Assembly: GCF_001522545.3 (NCBI RefSeq)
Contig: NC_031770.1
Coordinates: 105,587,468 to 105,651,467, forward strand
Direction: 5' to 3'
DNA: 64,000 nucleotides
From: Parus major
Taxonomy: Eukaryota; Chordata; Aves; Passeriformes; Paridae
Part shown: piece after piece, positions 11,901 through 24,702 of the stretch
Layout of the letters: every line of letters begins with the position of its first letter
Position numbering within the stretch: the first letter of the stretch is position 1
The notes under the pieces: model-generated
The model's input: the letters and a program-made list of their open reading frames with translations, nothing else
What the model was told of the DNA's origin: nothing
The model's database searches: none
Made by a program: the position numbers and the translations under genes

Positions 11901-12589
11901 TAGTCTGGTGTGCTAGAAAAGATTAATTATTTACATGTAAATCCATTTGGTTTTCATGTTCCCTATCTTCATGAACTGAAAGATGAGTGGAGGGAGAGAG
12001 GAAAAAGAGGAACCTCATGGGAGAACGATTTGTGCTGTTGAAATCATAGCTAAGTTGTTTTATTTGGTTTTTTAATGGTTCTTGGTGGGCACAGTAAATA
12101 CAGGGAAGGTGTCGTTCACTTTTACTGCATCTTGTGCTGAATGTGAGAATTCAGTAGTAAGCAGAAAAGACAAAAGTCTATAAAATCCCTTTGTATGTTT
12201 GTAGAAGAGTTTGATATAATGACATGAAAGATATCTCTTAATCTATTCATCTAATTGTAATGCAGTAAAGAACAGCTTCTCGGCTTACGAGCATGTGTGT
12301 GAAAACGTTTATGCTTAACATTTATGGGGACACAAAGAGGTGGTTCTTGAAGAGCAGAAAAGGCTTTCTAATTTGTTTTTCCTGTTTATAGGAGTTCTGT
12401 TTTCTTTTAAAAAAAATCTTTTACACAGAAGAGGTAAATTGATAAATTGGAAGAGGTGGTGGTATTGTGGTGGAAAGATCGTGGCCAGATTTGAATCTTC
12501 CCTTGTTCAGTTATAAACCTGCTCCTGAGCTGCTTCACATCCCCGTGAGACATGGCTCTCTACAGCGTGAATTTGAATAATAGAGTTGC

Positions 12590-12920
12590 CATTAGAGTCC
12601 AACATAAAAAAGATGATTGGCTGTGCGCTTGATTTACGGGAAGGCAGAAGTGGTGAAGTATACGGTACACCAGGGGATATTTATGCCGCTAATGCTTAAA
12701 ACACAGCCCAGTGTTCTGCGCACTGTAGATGCTTTCAAATGGCAAAAACAAAGGTGCGAATGGCAGTAAATCCAGTTATTCTGATAGCTGAACGGCCCCA
12801 GATCAGGATCAGGCTGTGCAGTCTCTTCAGCATGCAGAGCAAGTCTGGTAAAGCCCCTGTTTAGTTACTGCCTGTTACGGGATTATCGGCTTTGAATCAA
12901 AGAAAATAATTTCAAATATG
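12590..12920. promoter_or_regulatory. CpG-retaining unique block, candidate conserved non-coding element
   Basis: About nine CpGs fall in roughly 300 bases of AT-rich, repeat-free sequence, well above the surrounding density. Motif-like pieces include GATTTACGGGAAGG, TTTATGCCGCTAATGC and TTACGGGATTATCGGC. There is no open frame of note. Such composition is common in vertebrate developmental enhancers protected from methylation, but conservation cannot be assessed here. Confidence 0.3.
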
Positions 12921-15689
12921 TTAGGATTTAGGGTATATTGTTTCATCTTCATCAGTTTCTAATGAAAGAATTATTTTTTTCAATTTATGTGCAAATAGGC
13001 TTCCAAAATCTGTTGCTGTGAACTGAGATTTTGTCAGGTTTTTTTCCTTCATCAAATTACTCCTGTTCTGCTAATAACTGTCAAATTGCACCTCAACTCA
13101 GCATTTTCTTGATTTATCTTCCCTGCAGTAGCTAACAGTATCTCTCTGAGGTGTATCACTTGGCTGCTGTGCAAACAGGCTGCTCTTAAGGTACTGAGCT
13201 GTGCATTTACATTTTTTTTGAAATGTTACAGCAATTATATTTGATTCTTAGAAGAAAAATTCATTGTTGACTCAAACTGGATACATTTTTCAAAATGTAG
13301 GGTTGTTTCCTGAAATGTTCATAAGCTGAGCGGACATTCGGCATTCATCATTCTGCAATGTCTAATACAAAATACTAACTCTTAAGTTTTCAGTCTGTTT
13401 TTTCCTAAAGAAAGTATCACTCAGAACTTGCTGCTAAATAATACATCCTGCTCCATTTGCACAAATCCACCCCTTTTCTATGCTTCTCCAGGAAAATACT
13501 TTAGAAGGGAGAGAGGTCCTGGAGAAACTGGTTTGAGGTTGGTTAATAGCTCCCTTAAAGTAAAGATGTTTGTAAGGGTTACTTCTGACTGCTTCCTTCC
13601 TAAAGGTTTTTCTAGTTAAAGAGCATTTACTGAGCTTGAATTAATTTTGTGTGATACAGAAAATTCACTTGTATTCCCTAAAACACCATTTCTAAACTGT
13701 TTTCTGCATTTAAAGAAATTTATTTCTTTCAACCTTTTATTTGGGAAAAAAAGCTAGAGAGAAAAAAACAAACATGTAGTTGTCTACTAAGCCTTTCCAT
13801 GCAAAGTGCATGTTAGCCCTTCTCCACTCAAGAAAGACCTCAAAATTTTATAGAAGTTGCTTGATACTAAGAAAATTTAGAAGCACACCTCACCTGTATC
13901 TGTGTGCTGTGTGGACTTGAACCAACAAGATCATATATAGTAGCTTTGTCTAGTGTGAATGAGATGCTACTTACATTTGCAGGTAAAAGAAATCAACAAC
14001 TATTAATTTGGCAGAATTATTTATTTCTTACTGATGATATTTTCGGTGTATCTAATCAGACCACTCATGAATAGAAATGAAACAATTTAAATAGAGGCAG
14101 TGTACATTGTATGATCTTGTTTTCTCAAACTGTTCCATAATGCAGTGAATAAATTTATCTGTTCTACTGAAAAGACTTCTGCAGAAATCATGCACAGTGC
14201 TTTCACCTCTATTATTTAATACGACTGTTTTAGAACTCTTGGAAGATGGTTATTTCTGCTGCTGCTACAGGCATCTGGAAAAAAACGTTCATTTTGAGGC
14301 AACAGAAGTGGAAACCAACTTAGACAGTCTGAAAATCCAGGAAGGTGCACCAGGAACACTTAATTGAAAGGTGTGTAGAAAATGATGAAGTGGTCTTACT
14401 GCGTATTACTCCCCAACCCCTGGAGTAAAGGTCCACATTCACAGAGGGTGCAGAAAGGACTGAAGAGTGGCTGGTCTGAATCAGCATCTGAGTCCCTTGG
14501 AGGCACAGGGAGAAATGTCTGTGCAGAGGCAATGCTCACAAAATGTCCTGATAGCCCTTGAATTTTACTCTGAATCGTTGGATAAATGTGGGACACTGTG
14601 GGAGAGAGACAAGTTATAGGTGGCCTCACCACAACTTTTGGCTGTCCCTTAGGCCTGTTGGGAACCTGGGGGGCTTTGCAGAAGTCTGTGTTCTCCTCGA
14701 GGTCTTGTACTCTGTGCAGTTTGGGCTGGTGACAGCAATGAACTTTGCACTTGATGCTGATGGAGACCACTCAGTCATAAGGGAATTAGACCAAGATTCT
14801 GTGGTCTGCACTGTTTAAAATGCCTTTTTAGTAAAACTTTTCATCCAAAAGTCAAATCTATTTATTAAAAGTTAGTGTTTACTTGAACATCTTTGCAAGG
14901 ATTTTTTTTTCTCTTTGCTGTTACTATTTTTTTTAACTTTTTTTTCCAGAGGAGTTTTCTTTTGCACACTCCAGATAATTTTATATGGGAATCTTTGCTT
15001 AAACTTGGTAATTAAGAATATAAACAGGTCTTAGAGGTGAATCTGCTCAAGCTGGATGCAAACCAGGAGATCAGTGTGTCGTCTTATCCTCCTTACTGAA
15101 AAGATGCAGATACTAAATGCCATCATCATTTCTGTTACAGTGCCTTTAAAAGTTGCAGCTCCACTGTCCAGGTAGGATTTTGGTAAGCAAAATCTCTTAA
15201 CTCAAAACAGGCTTTAGGTTGCCATAGTTCATTCATAGATATCAGAACAGAACTATTTGCTTCTCCTCACTAAACCTGCCCTAGGATCATTCAGTGTAAG
15301 CCATGGCATACATTTCACTTTTCCACACTTACTAACTCTCCTAATGCTTGGGAAAGGGTTGTGGGCAGTGCAGGTGAATCTGGCTGCTGTTTATTATCTA
15401 TCCTTGTCTTTTATTATTATTTTTTTCCCACTTGAGGAATTTTAATCCCAAAATGAATTCCAGCACTTAGATGCTTTTAAAACCTTACTGGCAACCATCA
15501 CCTCTTAATCTTTTTACATTTCTTGTGATTAGCAGTGCTTTCTAATCCTAACACCAGACCTAACAGCAACTGTTAACTGCACTACTTGTTTTACAGCTAA
15601 ATCTAATCCTTCTAGCAGTCTGAGGCCAACATTATATTTATCACTCTGAAATTACTAACTGCAAAATGTTGTGGCAGTTCTTCAGGTGC

Positions 15690-15743
15690 TTTTTTTTTTG
15701 TGGTGTTTTTTTAATTTTTTTAAATTTTTTTTTTTTTTTTTTT
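15690..15743. repeat. Poly(T) low-complexity tract
   Basis: Two T runs are joined by short G or A interruptions. The longest uninterrupted run is 18 T at 15726-15743. On the minus strand this could be an A tail, but no processed gene copy is recognisable in the adjoining sequence. Confidence 0.85.
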
Positions 15744-16643
15744 ACTTTCTCATTCATTATCATGAATTGATAAATACAGCAATTGGTATATTTCCAGAAA
15801 AAGATGAAAATAGGTGCTCTCCCCACCCCAGTCTTTTTGTTCTTTTCTTCTTCTCCTGGTCCTGGAGAAGCAATTTGCTTTCTACCTGAGTTTATGATTA
15901 GTGAGATGTGTAGGTGGAATGTGTTTTAGTAGCTTTTTTCCCCTCTTCCTTTCCCTCCCCCCACACCTATTAATATATCTGTTAGTAAGCTAATGCTGTT
16001 AGGTTATGCAGACTGCTCAGTGTGCAAGGAAAGCTAAGACAGCCAGCAAATCCTCACACTGCCCTGAAACATCTCTCCCTTGTGCCAAAGGCTCTGTGTG
16101 AGTTCGTCCGTGAGGCAGCAACAGATTTTATATCCAGTGCCTTCTCAGAGAAAGGGTAAAGAAATTGCTGTTGTAGATTTACTGGTGTGAGATTTTTTAC
16201 CTTTTCCCCACCTGGAAAGTTGTGTGGGTGTTTACAATCTCTACAGGAACTGCTCTGAATTTACATTAGGAAAGGGGGAAGGGAACATCAGGAAACTGAA
16301 AACTTCTCTTTGTTGCTGCTTGGGTTTTTTATTTTTTCCCCATGGGAGGGGCCAGGGAGGTTTTGCCAGGAGCATGCAACCCCCAGGTGACCCTGTTTCT
16401 TAAATCCTGGAATCATTTTCAAGGTGGATGAAAGGAATGGCAAAGAGAGTCTAAAGAATAAAACATAGCATTTTTCCATAATCATAGTAGGTAATAGCTA
16501 ATGACATCTGCTGCTGGGATCTTCCATGCTCTGTTTTTCTTAGCTGTGATTTTCTTTCTCCAACCAAAGGAAATTTGAGCTTTATTTTTTTACTGGCATC
16601 ACTGAGAACGCATTTTGGATTTTAAAGCAAGGTAGGAAGTTTT

Positions 16644-16668
16644 TATATATGTATATATATATGTATAA
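16644..16668. repeat. AT-rich TA microsatellite
   Basis: Imperfect (TA)n with two G interruptions. Likely length-variable. Confidence 0.8.
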
Positions 16669-17211
16669 GCATGTCCATTTGTATTTATGTATTTAAAGAG
16701 TAATGGTCCTTGCTCTTTGAAGATCTCATGTCTGCTGGTCCTAGTGTCTGAAAGCTCACCTGTATTTTCTGTCAATGGACCAATAAAAGATGGTACTTCT
16801 CTGTGTTCTTCGCCTTGCTTACATACTCATACCATGACTCTTGTCAGCTCTAGCAGAAAGTGCTACTTTTGTATGTAAGACAGGAACAGAATTGCAAAGA
16901 AGTCTGTAGTTCAAAACAAGCAAAATATAACTTTGTCATTGTGTCATTGCCCTTTTCACCTTATTAAATGTAGAGTTACTTAAATCACTTTAATCCATTA
17001 CTAGTGAGGTTGTCTGTCTGCTGGAAGAGGATACAGGGCTTTCATGTCTGCTCAGAGCGAGCTGTTCCACATCTCTGTGGAGGAGAGCTATTCAATGCCT
17101 GCTCATCTGGGATGTCTTTTTCTGCTGAACAGCCAGGAAATTTCAAGGAGCTGTGTCCTCCCCATGTATATGTGTGCCTACCCAACTGCTCTGGCTGTTT
17201 CCTGAAGAGAA

Positions 17212-17366
17212 GTAGTGGCTGCCCCTTCCCTGGAAGTGTTCAAGGGCAGGCTGGATGGGGCCCTGAGCAGCCTGGGCTAGTGAAGGTGTCCCCCATGGAA
17301 GAGGGGTTGGAACTATAGGTGATTTTTTAAGATCCCTTCTGACCCAAACCATTCTGTGGTGCTATT
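17212..17366 (+). repeat. CR1 LINE 3' end fragment
   Basis: This is a clear sense-strand CR1 3' end: CTTCCCTGGAAGTGTTCAAG, GGCAGGCTGGATGGGGCCCT, GAGCAGCCTGGGCTAGTG, GGGGTTGGAACTATA, and then CCCAAACCATTCTGTGGTG at the terminus. It is less diverged than several others in the window. The 5' part is missing, typical of CR1 target-primed insertion. Confidence 0.88.
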
Positions 17367-20300
17367 TCTGGTTTCCCAAGTTTGTTTTGGGGCTCTTCAT
17401 TCTTCTTCTAACAGTTCCCTCTCCACTTTCTCTGTTTTCCTCTTTCCCCACATGCTGGAGTTCATTAAAGGTCCCCATTGAGTTTGTACAAACTTGTAAA
17501 ATATTTTAGCTGTGATTAATTTAGTCTTGGCTTTCCAGTGGGGGATAAGTGCTTGTAATATTTGATGAAATCAGGGTCCCACCCTTCTTTATTATTTCTT
17601 TGCTTCACACCTTTAAGTTCCTTCTCCCAAATAACTTAAAAATTTTGTGAGGTGGGGCAAAAATATATAAACATATAAAGTGTGCAAGTCAAAATTGGGC
17701 TTTTTAGTCAAATGCCCTGGCAGGGGGGAAGCTGGGACATTGGCTGGGCTTTCCCTGCAGGAGACACTGATTCCTACTGCTCTTCTGAGCTGCAAATACT
17801 CATGGCTGTGGAAGGAGGGGATGAAGTGAGAGCCAATCTGGGAGTTGGCAAAATTCATATTGTGTCTTAAGTTACAAGTGCAAGTACAGGGCTCTAGGTG
17901 TAGAAGGGAGAGATTGAAGGGGTAGTCCTAAATTTTAGTGTCCTAATGCCTTTTTATGCCATCTTCAGTGGGAAAGTGGCTTAAGGAGGGTCTAGTGTGA
18001 ATTAGGAAACTGTGATGATTAAAAATGTGGGTGAACAATACAAGGCAAGAATGGGGTAAGTGTACAATACAGGAAAAATGAAGTTGGTACCCTGCATAAA
18101 ACATAAAGAAGTCAGGAGTGATGTTTGCAGACTTGTAGTGTTGCTGATGGCCAGAGGGACTTGAGAGCTTGAGTGCTGCTGTTGTTCTACTCTGTTTACT
18201 TCCTTTTATAATTTCCCAAAGAGAGAGATTTCTTGAGCCCTGCCTGCATAACTCTGCACTCTCCAGTCAGTGCTCCTGTTTCCTGCACAACTTCATACCT
18301 TCTTACAAAAATGAGTCTAGGTAAAAAGGAAAACATATTTATCTGGCTATTTTCTATTTTAGCAAAGGCAGAATATCTGTTCCTTTCAAGTGTTCTGACT
18401 GAAAGCCATGCCGAGCTGATTTATGTAAGAAGTTGGATCTTCCACCATCTCTTTTTTTAATTCAGCTTTGAGCTCCAACTACAGAACACATGTGGTGGGA
18501 AGCAGACAATCCCATTACCCTGCTCTGCCTTCACTATATCTGCTGAAAACCCTTTTTTTTTCTGGTAGGTATTGTAAAAATCAATATTCCAGTTGCTGGC
18601 AAGGAAAGAGCACTATGCAGGTTGATACTGAGGGATCTGCAGTCTGTTAGGTATGAGATGGCTTTCTCCTTGCACTGGTTACAATCGTGGTCTTACTGCT
18701 TACACATTTTGGGTTTATATACATAAGACAGATGCTTTTATGTTTTTATGGTAAGTTTCAAAGGAGCAGAATTGATCAAGGCTGCTATCATGAATATTAA
18801 ATGTTCAGTCCCATAAAAATTGCTTGTATAAATAGTGTTCCAGAAAGTGACAGTCATAATGCCTTATGTTGAATTTCATTAATTCTTTCACCTCTTTAAT
18901 TTCTTCAGTAGCTTTTGAGGCATGGAAACTGATAACCTTCAGGCTACTCTGTATCTCAGAAACCTCTCTACCTCAGAGTAGCGCAAGCAGTGACCAGTGA
19001 AGCTGAAAGGGAAGAACATAGTGATTAAAAACATAATAGAAATGTGTGGAAAATGGAAAGAATCTTGAGTTGAGAGGACACTGAGATTCAAGAATAAGAA
19101 ATTTTAACATTCACAGGGCCCTGAGTTCCATCAGGGCAGCAATAATGATAGGCATGGTAATACTTACTTGAAAAATCTCCTTTTTTACCTATCCTCTCAC
19201 TGATGCCGGCTCAGGTGTTGGGCTGGAGGACAGGGGTGGCTCTGGCTGTCAGCACTGTGGGTGGAAGGATGAATCGATATGCAAAGCATGTTTTTAACTG
19301 CTTGAAACCCAGGGACACACTGTACCTGACCACAGCCTATTTCAAGGTCTGTCAGCTTTGAGGAGTCAGCGAGCTGGCGGTGTCTCTTTCAGAACATACC
19401 CATGAAAATAATTGTGATTAATTTTAATTACTGCTGGCTGAGGGCAGATCCTTAGCTGTGTGGATGGGTTTTATTACACTGTGCCAAAGAATTGTCTGAG
19501 GTAGAAAAGTCTCAAACTTCCTGCTGTTTGAAAGGTGTGCCGGGGAAAGGGTGTGTCTGCAGGAGGGTCTCTTCCCATCCCTCACAGTCGCTTAGTGGTG
19601 GTGCAGCAGTTTCAGCAGCTGCCCATGGTGTGTGAGTTAGTGCAGAAAGCACTTGAAGCTGGGAGTGGGGAATGGCTGAAGGTGAAGATGACTGATGGCT
19701 GTTACTGTTGCCTTACACTCTCTTCCACATTTTGTGTTCCTCTAACCTGAGACAAACAAACAGGATGACTGCCTCAATCTGAAAGGACTGTATTTCTGTT
19801 ACAGCTTTAAAGCACGATCCTTCTGCCTCATTGTGGTGTCCTAGGCTCTGCCAGTGGTTAGAGCAGCTCTCCTCCAAAAGAATCATGTTGAAGTTGCTCA
19901 GTACACCTTCTGTAAAACCTAATTTGGGGGCACTGGTCTGTTTTCCCTGTTTCAGAGATGATCAGCTGCTGCTTTACTGAAATCTCTTTGGCTTTCCCAT
20001 TGTTTGTGTGCTATTCCAGAGGCTATTGGAGAAGGAATAGGTTTGAACCTCCTCTCAGTGTATCAGCTAGTTTCCTCTCAGGCATTAAACCAAAGTGTCT
20101 TCATTCTGGTTTAGGAAGGTTTATTATTTTATTATTTATTATTATTTGTTTATGAGGTTGGAGTATGCATTTAGACACCCAAGAGACAAGAGGAGGTCTG
20201 TCAGGTAAGCAGCTGGTCTCAAACTCTGAAATCTACAGCTGAAATCATTTGCTCAGCTTTACTCCCAGCTTTCCCATTAGCTTGCTTTTTGGCATTGACC

Positions 20301-23300
20301 AAGTCATTTGACCTTTTTTTCTTACGTTTTTGCTTTTCTATTAAAAAACATACATCTGCTGGGAAGAACACTGAATTTGTTTGTTTAATCCTTTTCTTTT
20401 TATATTCTTGCACAAGACTAACAGGAAAAAGTTTTGGTTGGGAGTGTGTAGATGAGAATTGAAATTGCATGCAAAAATATCTTCCTGTCATTATAAAAAA
20501 CCCAAAACCACCCCTAATTTAGAAATGTCTGCTCGTGGAAATAGTTATTCTCAGCCACTGAAATTCAGTTTGGTACTGCTCGACTTTGAACTATGAGAGT
20601 ATGCAGATCAGCAGTACTGATTTATGTCCCTACAGAGTTTTAAGAAATATTCCTAATCCAAGAATGGTTTTTGGAAAGGTTTCCAAGGAAGGCTTACTGC
20701 TTCTGATTTGAGTGGAGCTCTGTAAACAGCTGAACTTCAAGCCCTGAGCTCTATATATTCCTTAAAATGTTATAATTTTATTATATTTAAGTATTTATAT
20801 AGACCTTATAAACTTGATATGACCTTGCTCTTGTAGGTGCAGGTGAGCATACATTTCCCTAGGAAATTGCACAGTGGTGTTGGGAGTGGAGCCCAGACCA
20901 CCTGAACCTCTCACCAGGGTTTGTACCCTTATAAATAATGCCACCATTGGTGTCTGGCATGGAGGGTGTGTGTGACTAAGCTGTCATTGCAGCATTCTGT
21001 GATGGTAGATTTTCCTGCTTAAACTAATCATGGTCATGTTCACAGCACCTAATGGAGTGCCAAAAAAATTAGCAGACTGGGCAGCAGCTGAGTCTTGTTC
21101 CAGCCTGTGGGAATGGTAGGAATATGTCAGCTTTAAAGGTTAGCAAGGTGGGCTTGTTTGGTCCTCTTCCTTTAGTTCTGTTTTCTGTTCAGAGCTAAGA
21201 TACAGTGATTGTGGCAGTCTGCCATTGTATTGTCTGTGCAGTTTCCTTTTGCCAGGATAATCATCATCTGGACCCTCTTTTAATTAAATTAGCTCAAACA
21301 ATGAACCGTATGAAAACTGCGCTGGGACTTTCGGTGCAACTGCTGCATTCTTTGTGGTAGGCTCGCACAGTATTGTTTGGTTTGGAGACTGATGAGGAGG
21401 GGACTTGGCTGGGCTTGCACATGTGGGGAGGCATTTCTTCATACTTGAATTTTCTTGGGCTGAAGTATTCAAATTGGCAATTTGAACAGGACCAGGCTTT
21501 TTAATAGGCTACCTCTGCTTTTACTGTTTCTCAGAGGAAAGAGATCTTGTAAAAAAGTGCTTCCATGTGAAGATTTTTCCTGTATTTCTAGTTGTTAAAT
21601 GAAGAAATTAAGTTGGTTGTTTCTATGTAATTGCCCAGATCATAACTCATCAGTGGGAAATCTGCTGTCAATTACCGACTTCCTTTTGGTAATCTCTAAT
21701 TTTTCTTAGCTCATGTATGTTTTTGTTGCTTTTTTTTCATAGATCAGTTTACAATTTTTTTTCCTTTTCCCTTCACTTCTTATGGCACCCTTTACTTATT
21801 TCCTGCATTTTTGTCCTCCCTCCATTTTTATCTTTCTGTATAGTTAAAACAGATATCAAAATACATGCTTACAGAATATACAATAAAATAGGGAATAAAT
21901 GGAAGAAGGAAAAATCATAATTTACTGTCTTTAAAGCATGCAATTCCTTTTTGCCTTTCCTTAGTCATTCCTGATGTAACAAGACTTGTTGAATGACCTG
22001 TAGTTTTGCAAACATCTTTAATTTTTTTAGTCTGCTGTGGACTAAGAATTAAGTAAATGGTCTTTTCCATTCCAACATACATGGAACACTTGTACAAGGT
22101 GGGTGTTGGTTCTTGCACAACCTAAGCAGCATTTAAGGTACCAGGAACCCCTTCCAAATCATCAAGAAATTTTCAGACAAAATTTTCCAGTTATCTGCCT
22201 GCTTATTTGTCAGGAAATGATGGAGAAGATATGGAAGGATCTTTCTCTGTGAGTGCATTATGCTGGAGCCCCAGCTGCTGGTTTGTTTCTGTCTGTGTGC
22301 ATTTTGATGTGTAAAACAGAACACAGAGGCAACATGATTTATCCTCGCTGAAGGGTTTTGCAAAAGGGTGGATTCCATTTTCTCTGTAACTCTGTTTTGA
22401 TAACGACGTCAGTTACACTTCAGCCAGATATCAAAAAACAGCAATGTAATTTCAGCACAGAAAACAGAAGTCAGAGGATGACTCTTAATCATCCTTACAC
22501 ATCCAGAGCAAGGATAGAAGTGTTCTAAAGAAAGCATGTCAGCAAAGGATGGTGGTTTCCATCTGAAAACACTGTTGTATGTACCTCTCAGGTGACAGCT
22601 TGTTCTCTGTCATCATGACAGTGCCTCTTGATGTTACATAGGGGTGTCCAGGAGGTCATTCATGGAAAGGAGAATGTACAAGGGAGCTAGGGGACCCAGA
22701 TTAGCTGCAAACAGCACACCTTTATTTAATGCTACATGCATGGCAGTACCATGGGTGTGTACTGGAGGTGTTGTTATATGGACATGGAGAGGACAGCTTG
22801 AGTCTGAAACATTTGGGGGTAGTGGTCAGGATTTTTTGAGGCTGCAGTGCCATTGTTTTCCAGCAGGCTGTGGGCTGTGTCTCACACAGCAGGTGCCCAG
22901 TGCTGAGTACCAAGGAGGGCAGTGTCACCGAGCCGCCCTCACACCAGACCTCGACCACTTGAGTCTGCTGGTCCATCCTTCCCAGACCTGCCAGTCACCC
23001 TCCTGGGCTTCCTGAGCTGCCTCCAGAGTGGCACATGGATTAACAAATGACCATGTGGGCCTTGCAAGCAGCCCTGAGTGACCCTCAGGAGATGATTACG
23101 ATTTGCTCTTTTTTTCTTGAGGGCTGTTGGGATTAAGTGCCCTGCCACACTGGGCAGCTACATCATTTCTTTTGTTTTACTGAATAAAGGCTGAGGATTT
23201 GGGTCTTTGTGAGCATGCATCAGTGTCTGCTGCTGCTTTCTGCAGTGTCAGCACTGACTGTGGTGAGAAGAAGCTAGGAAAAAAATGAAACAACACCCTA

Positions 23301-23785
23301 AAAATCACAGAAGAAATAAAGAATCCATATTTCACTTTTAATAAGTCTCATGATTTTTTAACAGGCTGATTTCTGATTTTTTTGTTGTCTTTTGCTACTT
23401 TGAACTACTCATCACTTGCCTCTTACTGAAACTGCTGGGTTCATATTAATACACTAGCTTCATATTAATAGGAAAATTATGCAGCTTTGGTACAGTTCCC
23501 TTCCAACCCTTTCTTCTGCTGTTTTCTTCTAATTAATGTGCAACAAAGTCCAGCTACATCAGGTAATTTGCCATTTGTCAGATCAGGTGAAGGTAGTTTG
23601 GTGCAAAAGGCACTTTAATGACATCTGGGTGAGCTTCTTTGCTAATTGGGTTTCAACATATGCATTATTGCCCACTTTAACTCAACAGAATAATTTAAAT
23701 CTGATTCCTTCACTGTTATTTTACACTTAGAATTTGTGACATTCAACCTTCTTTTCCAAGGAATAAATATTATTTAATTACCAGA
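17367..23785. other. Unique sequence, no gene recognised
   Basis: Repeat-poor. A possible regulatory block lies at 19270-19460, a TTA-rich microsatellite at 20120-20150, and a small direct repeat at 23440-23470. A moderately GC-richer stretch lies around 22840-23060, with open frames on both strands but no recognisable protein. Confidence 0.5.
20120..20150. repeat. TTA-rich microsatellite
   Basis: Imperfect repeat of TTA/TTTA units. Low complexity. Confidence 0.75.
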
Positions 23786-23880
23786 GATTGACAGAACCAC
23801 TGAGGTTGGCAGGCCCTCTTATCCAGTCCGACCTGAGGCTGCCCTCAGTGTCTGCATGGCCTCATGCTTGGTTCATGGAG
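23786..23880 (-). repeat. Probable short CR1 3' end fragment
   Basis: ACAGAACCACTGAGGTTGGC followed by AGGCCCTCTTATCCAGTCCG resembles the antisense terminus of CR1 subfamilies ending ...GAATCACTGAGGTTGGAAAAGACCTC. Only the first 40-50 bases align convincingly. It lies about 560 bases from a longer minus-strand CR1 of similar type. Confidence 0.45.
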
Positions 23881-24440
23881 TGATTGAGAAAATCCAGAAT
23901 TTGGTGGTCTTATTGGGAGAGTGTTATTTAATCTTAAAAAAACCAACATACCTTGCTTATTTAAAATGCTTAAAATTTTGGTTTACTTGTGTATCCTCCT
24001 TCATCCTTAATGGAAATGGATGTGTGCTCCCCTGACCTAGGAAACCATTCAGTCACTGCCCTTTATGCCTGTAACTAGAATATCTTGATTTTCATAGAAC
24101 TATGTTTTTTCTTTCTCATCTCAGATTCCCTTTTTTACCAGAAGAGAATTAATTTTCTACCTGTGAGCACTGCTGCTGCAGCAAGTTGGAAAACAGGATG
24201 CTAAAGGCATTTGGTTGGTACTTACTGAGTATGTTGATGTTGCAGTCACAGAGGGAACTGCAGTGTCATGCAAATACACCCAGTCTAGCTTGGTATCTTC
24301 AAATACACCAAATCAGGTTGTTCAGAAGCTTATAATACTCTACCCACAGTCTGATGGGGTTTATAATAAGCTGGTGTACCCTGCTGCTGCTTCAGCTGAT
24401 TTATGGTGCCTGTATTTACCTTGCAGCCCTGTGACCATGT

Positions 24441-24702
24441 CATAAAATTGCTGAGGTTGGGAAAGACCTCTGAGATCCCTGAGTCCAACTATTAACCCAG
24501 CACAGCCATGTTCATCACTGACCTATGTCCCTAAGTGACACATCTAGATGTTTATTGGATGCTTCCAGGGATGGTAATTCTGTCACTTCCCTGAACAGCC
24601 TGTTTCAATGCTTGACCACTCTTTCAGTGAAGAGTTTTCTCTTAATATCCAATCTAAATCTCTCCTAGTGCAACTTGAGACCTCTTGTCCTGTCACTTTT
24701 CC
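24441..24702 (-). repeat. CR1 LINE 3' end fragment
   Basis: Antisense CR1 features are clear: GCTGAGGTTGGGAAAGACCT, CCTGAGTCCAACTATTAACC, TATGTCCCTAAGTGACACAT, CTTCCAGGGATGGTAATTCT, GAACAGCCTGTTTCAATGCT, TTAATATCCAATCTAAATCT and CTCTTGTCCTGTCAC. The order matches the 3' region of an avian CR1 subfamily whose end reads CATTAACCCAGCAC on this strand. It is 5'-truncated. Confidence 0.88.

Larger units (their letters stand above)
7457..12589. other. Unique sequence with one possible regulatory block
   Basis: No gene recognised. Contents worth noting are a weak MIR-like stretch at 7620-7740, a POU/E-box site pair at 8841-8858, and an A run at 10198-10208. The remainder is ordinary AT-rich non-coding DNA. 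Confidence 0.5.
12921..17211. other. Unique sequence with homopolymer tracts
   Basis: No gene recognised. A region of overlapping open frames on both strands lies at 14396-14818 (see findings). T-rich tracts are at 15690-15743, an AT microsatellite is at 16644-16668, and a pyrimidine-rich strand runs around 15930-15965. Confidence 0.5.

Noticed and set aside
12450..12560. Possible MIR head (TATTGTGGTGGAAAGATCG and TTTGAATC)
   Set aside because: Only scattered matches, with no core segment following. Too weak to list.
15641..15826. Lysine-rich minus-strand frame
   Set aside because: The lysines come from the poly(T) tract read in reverse.
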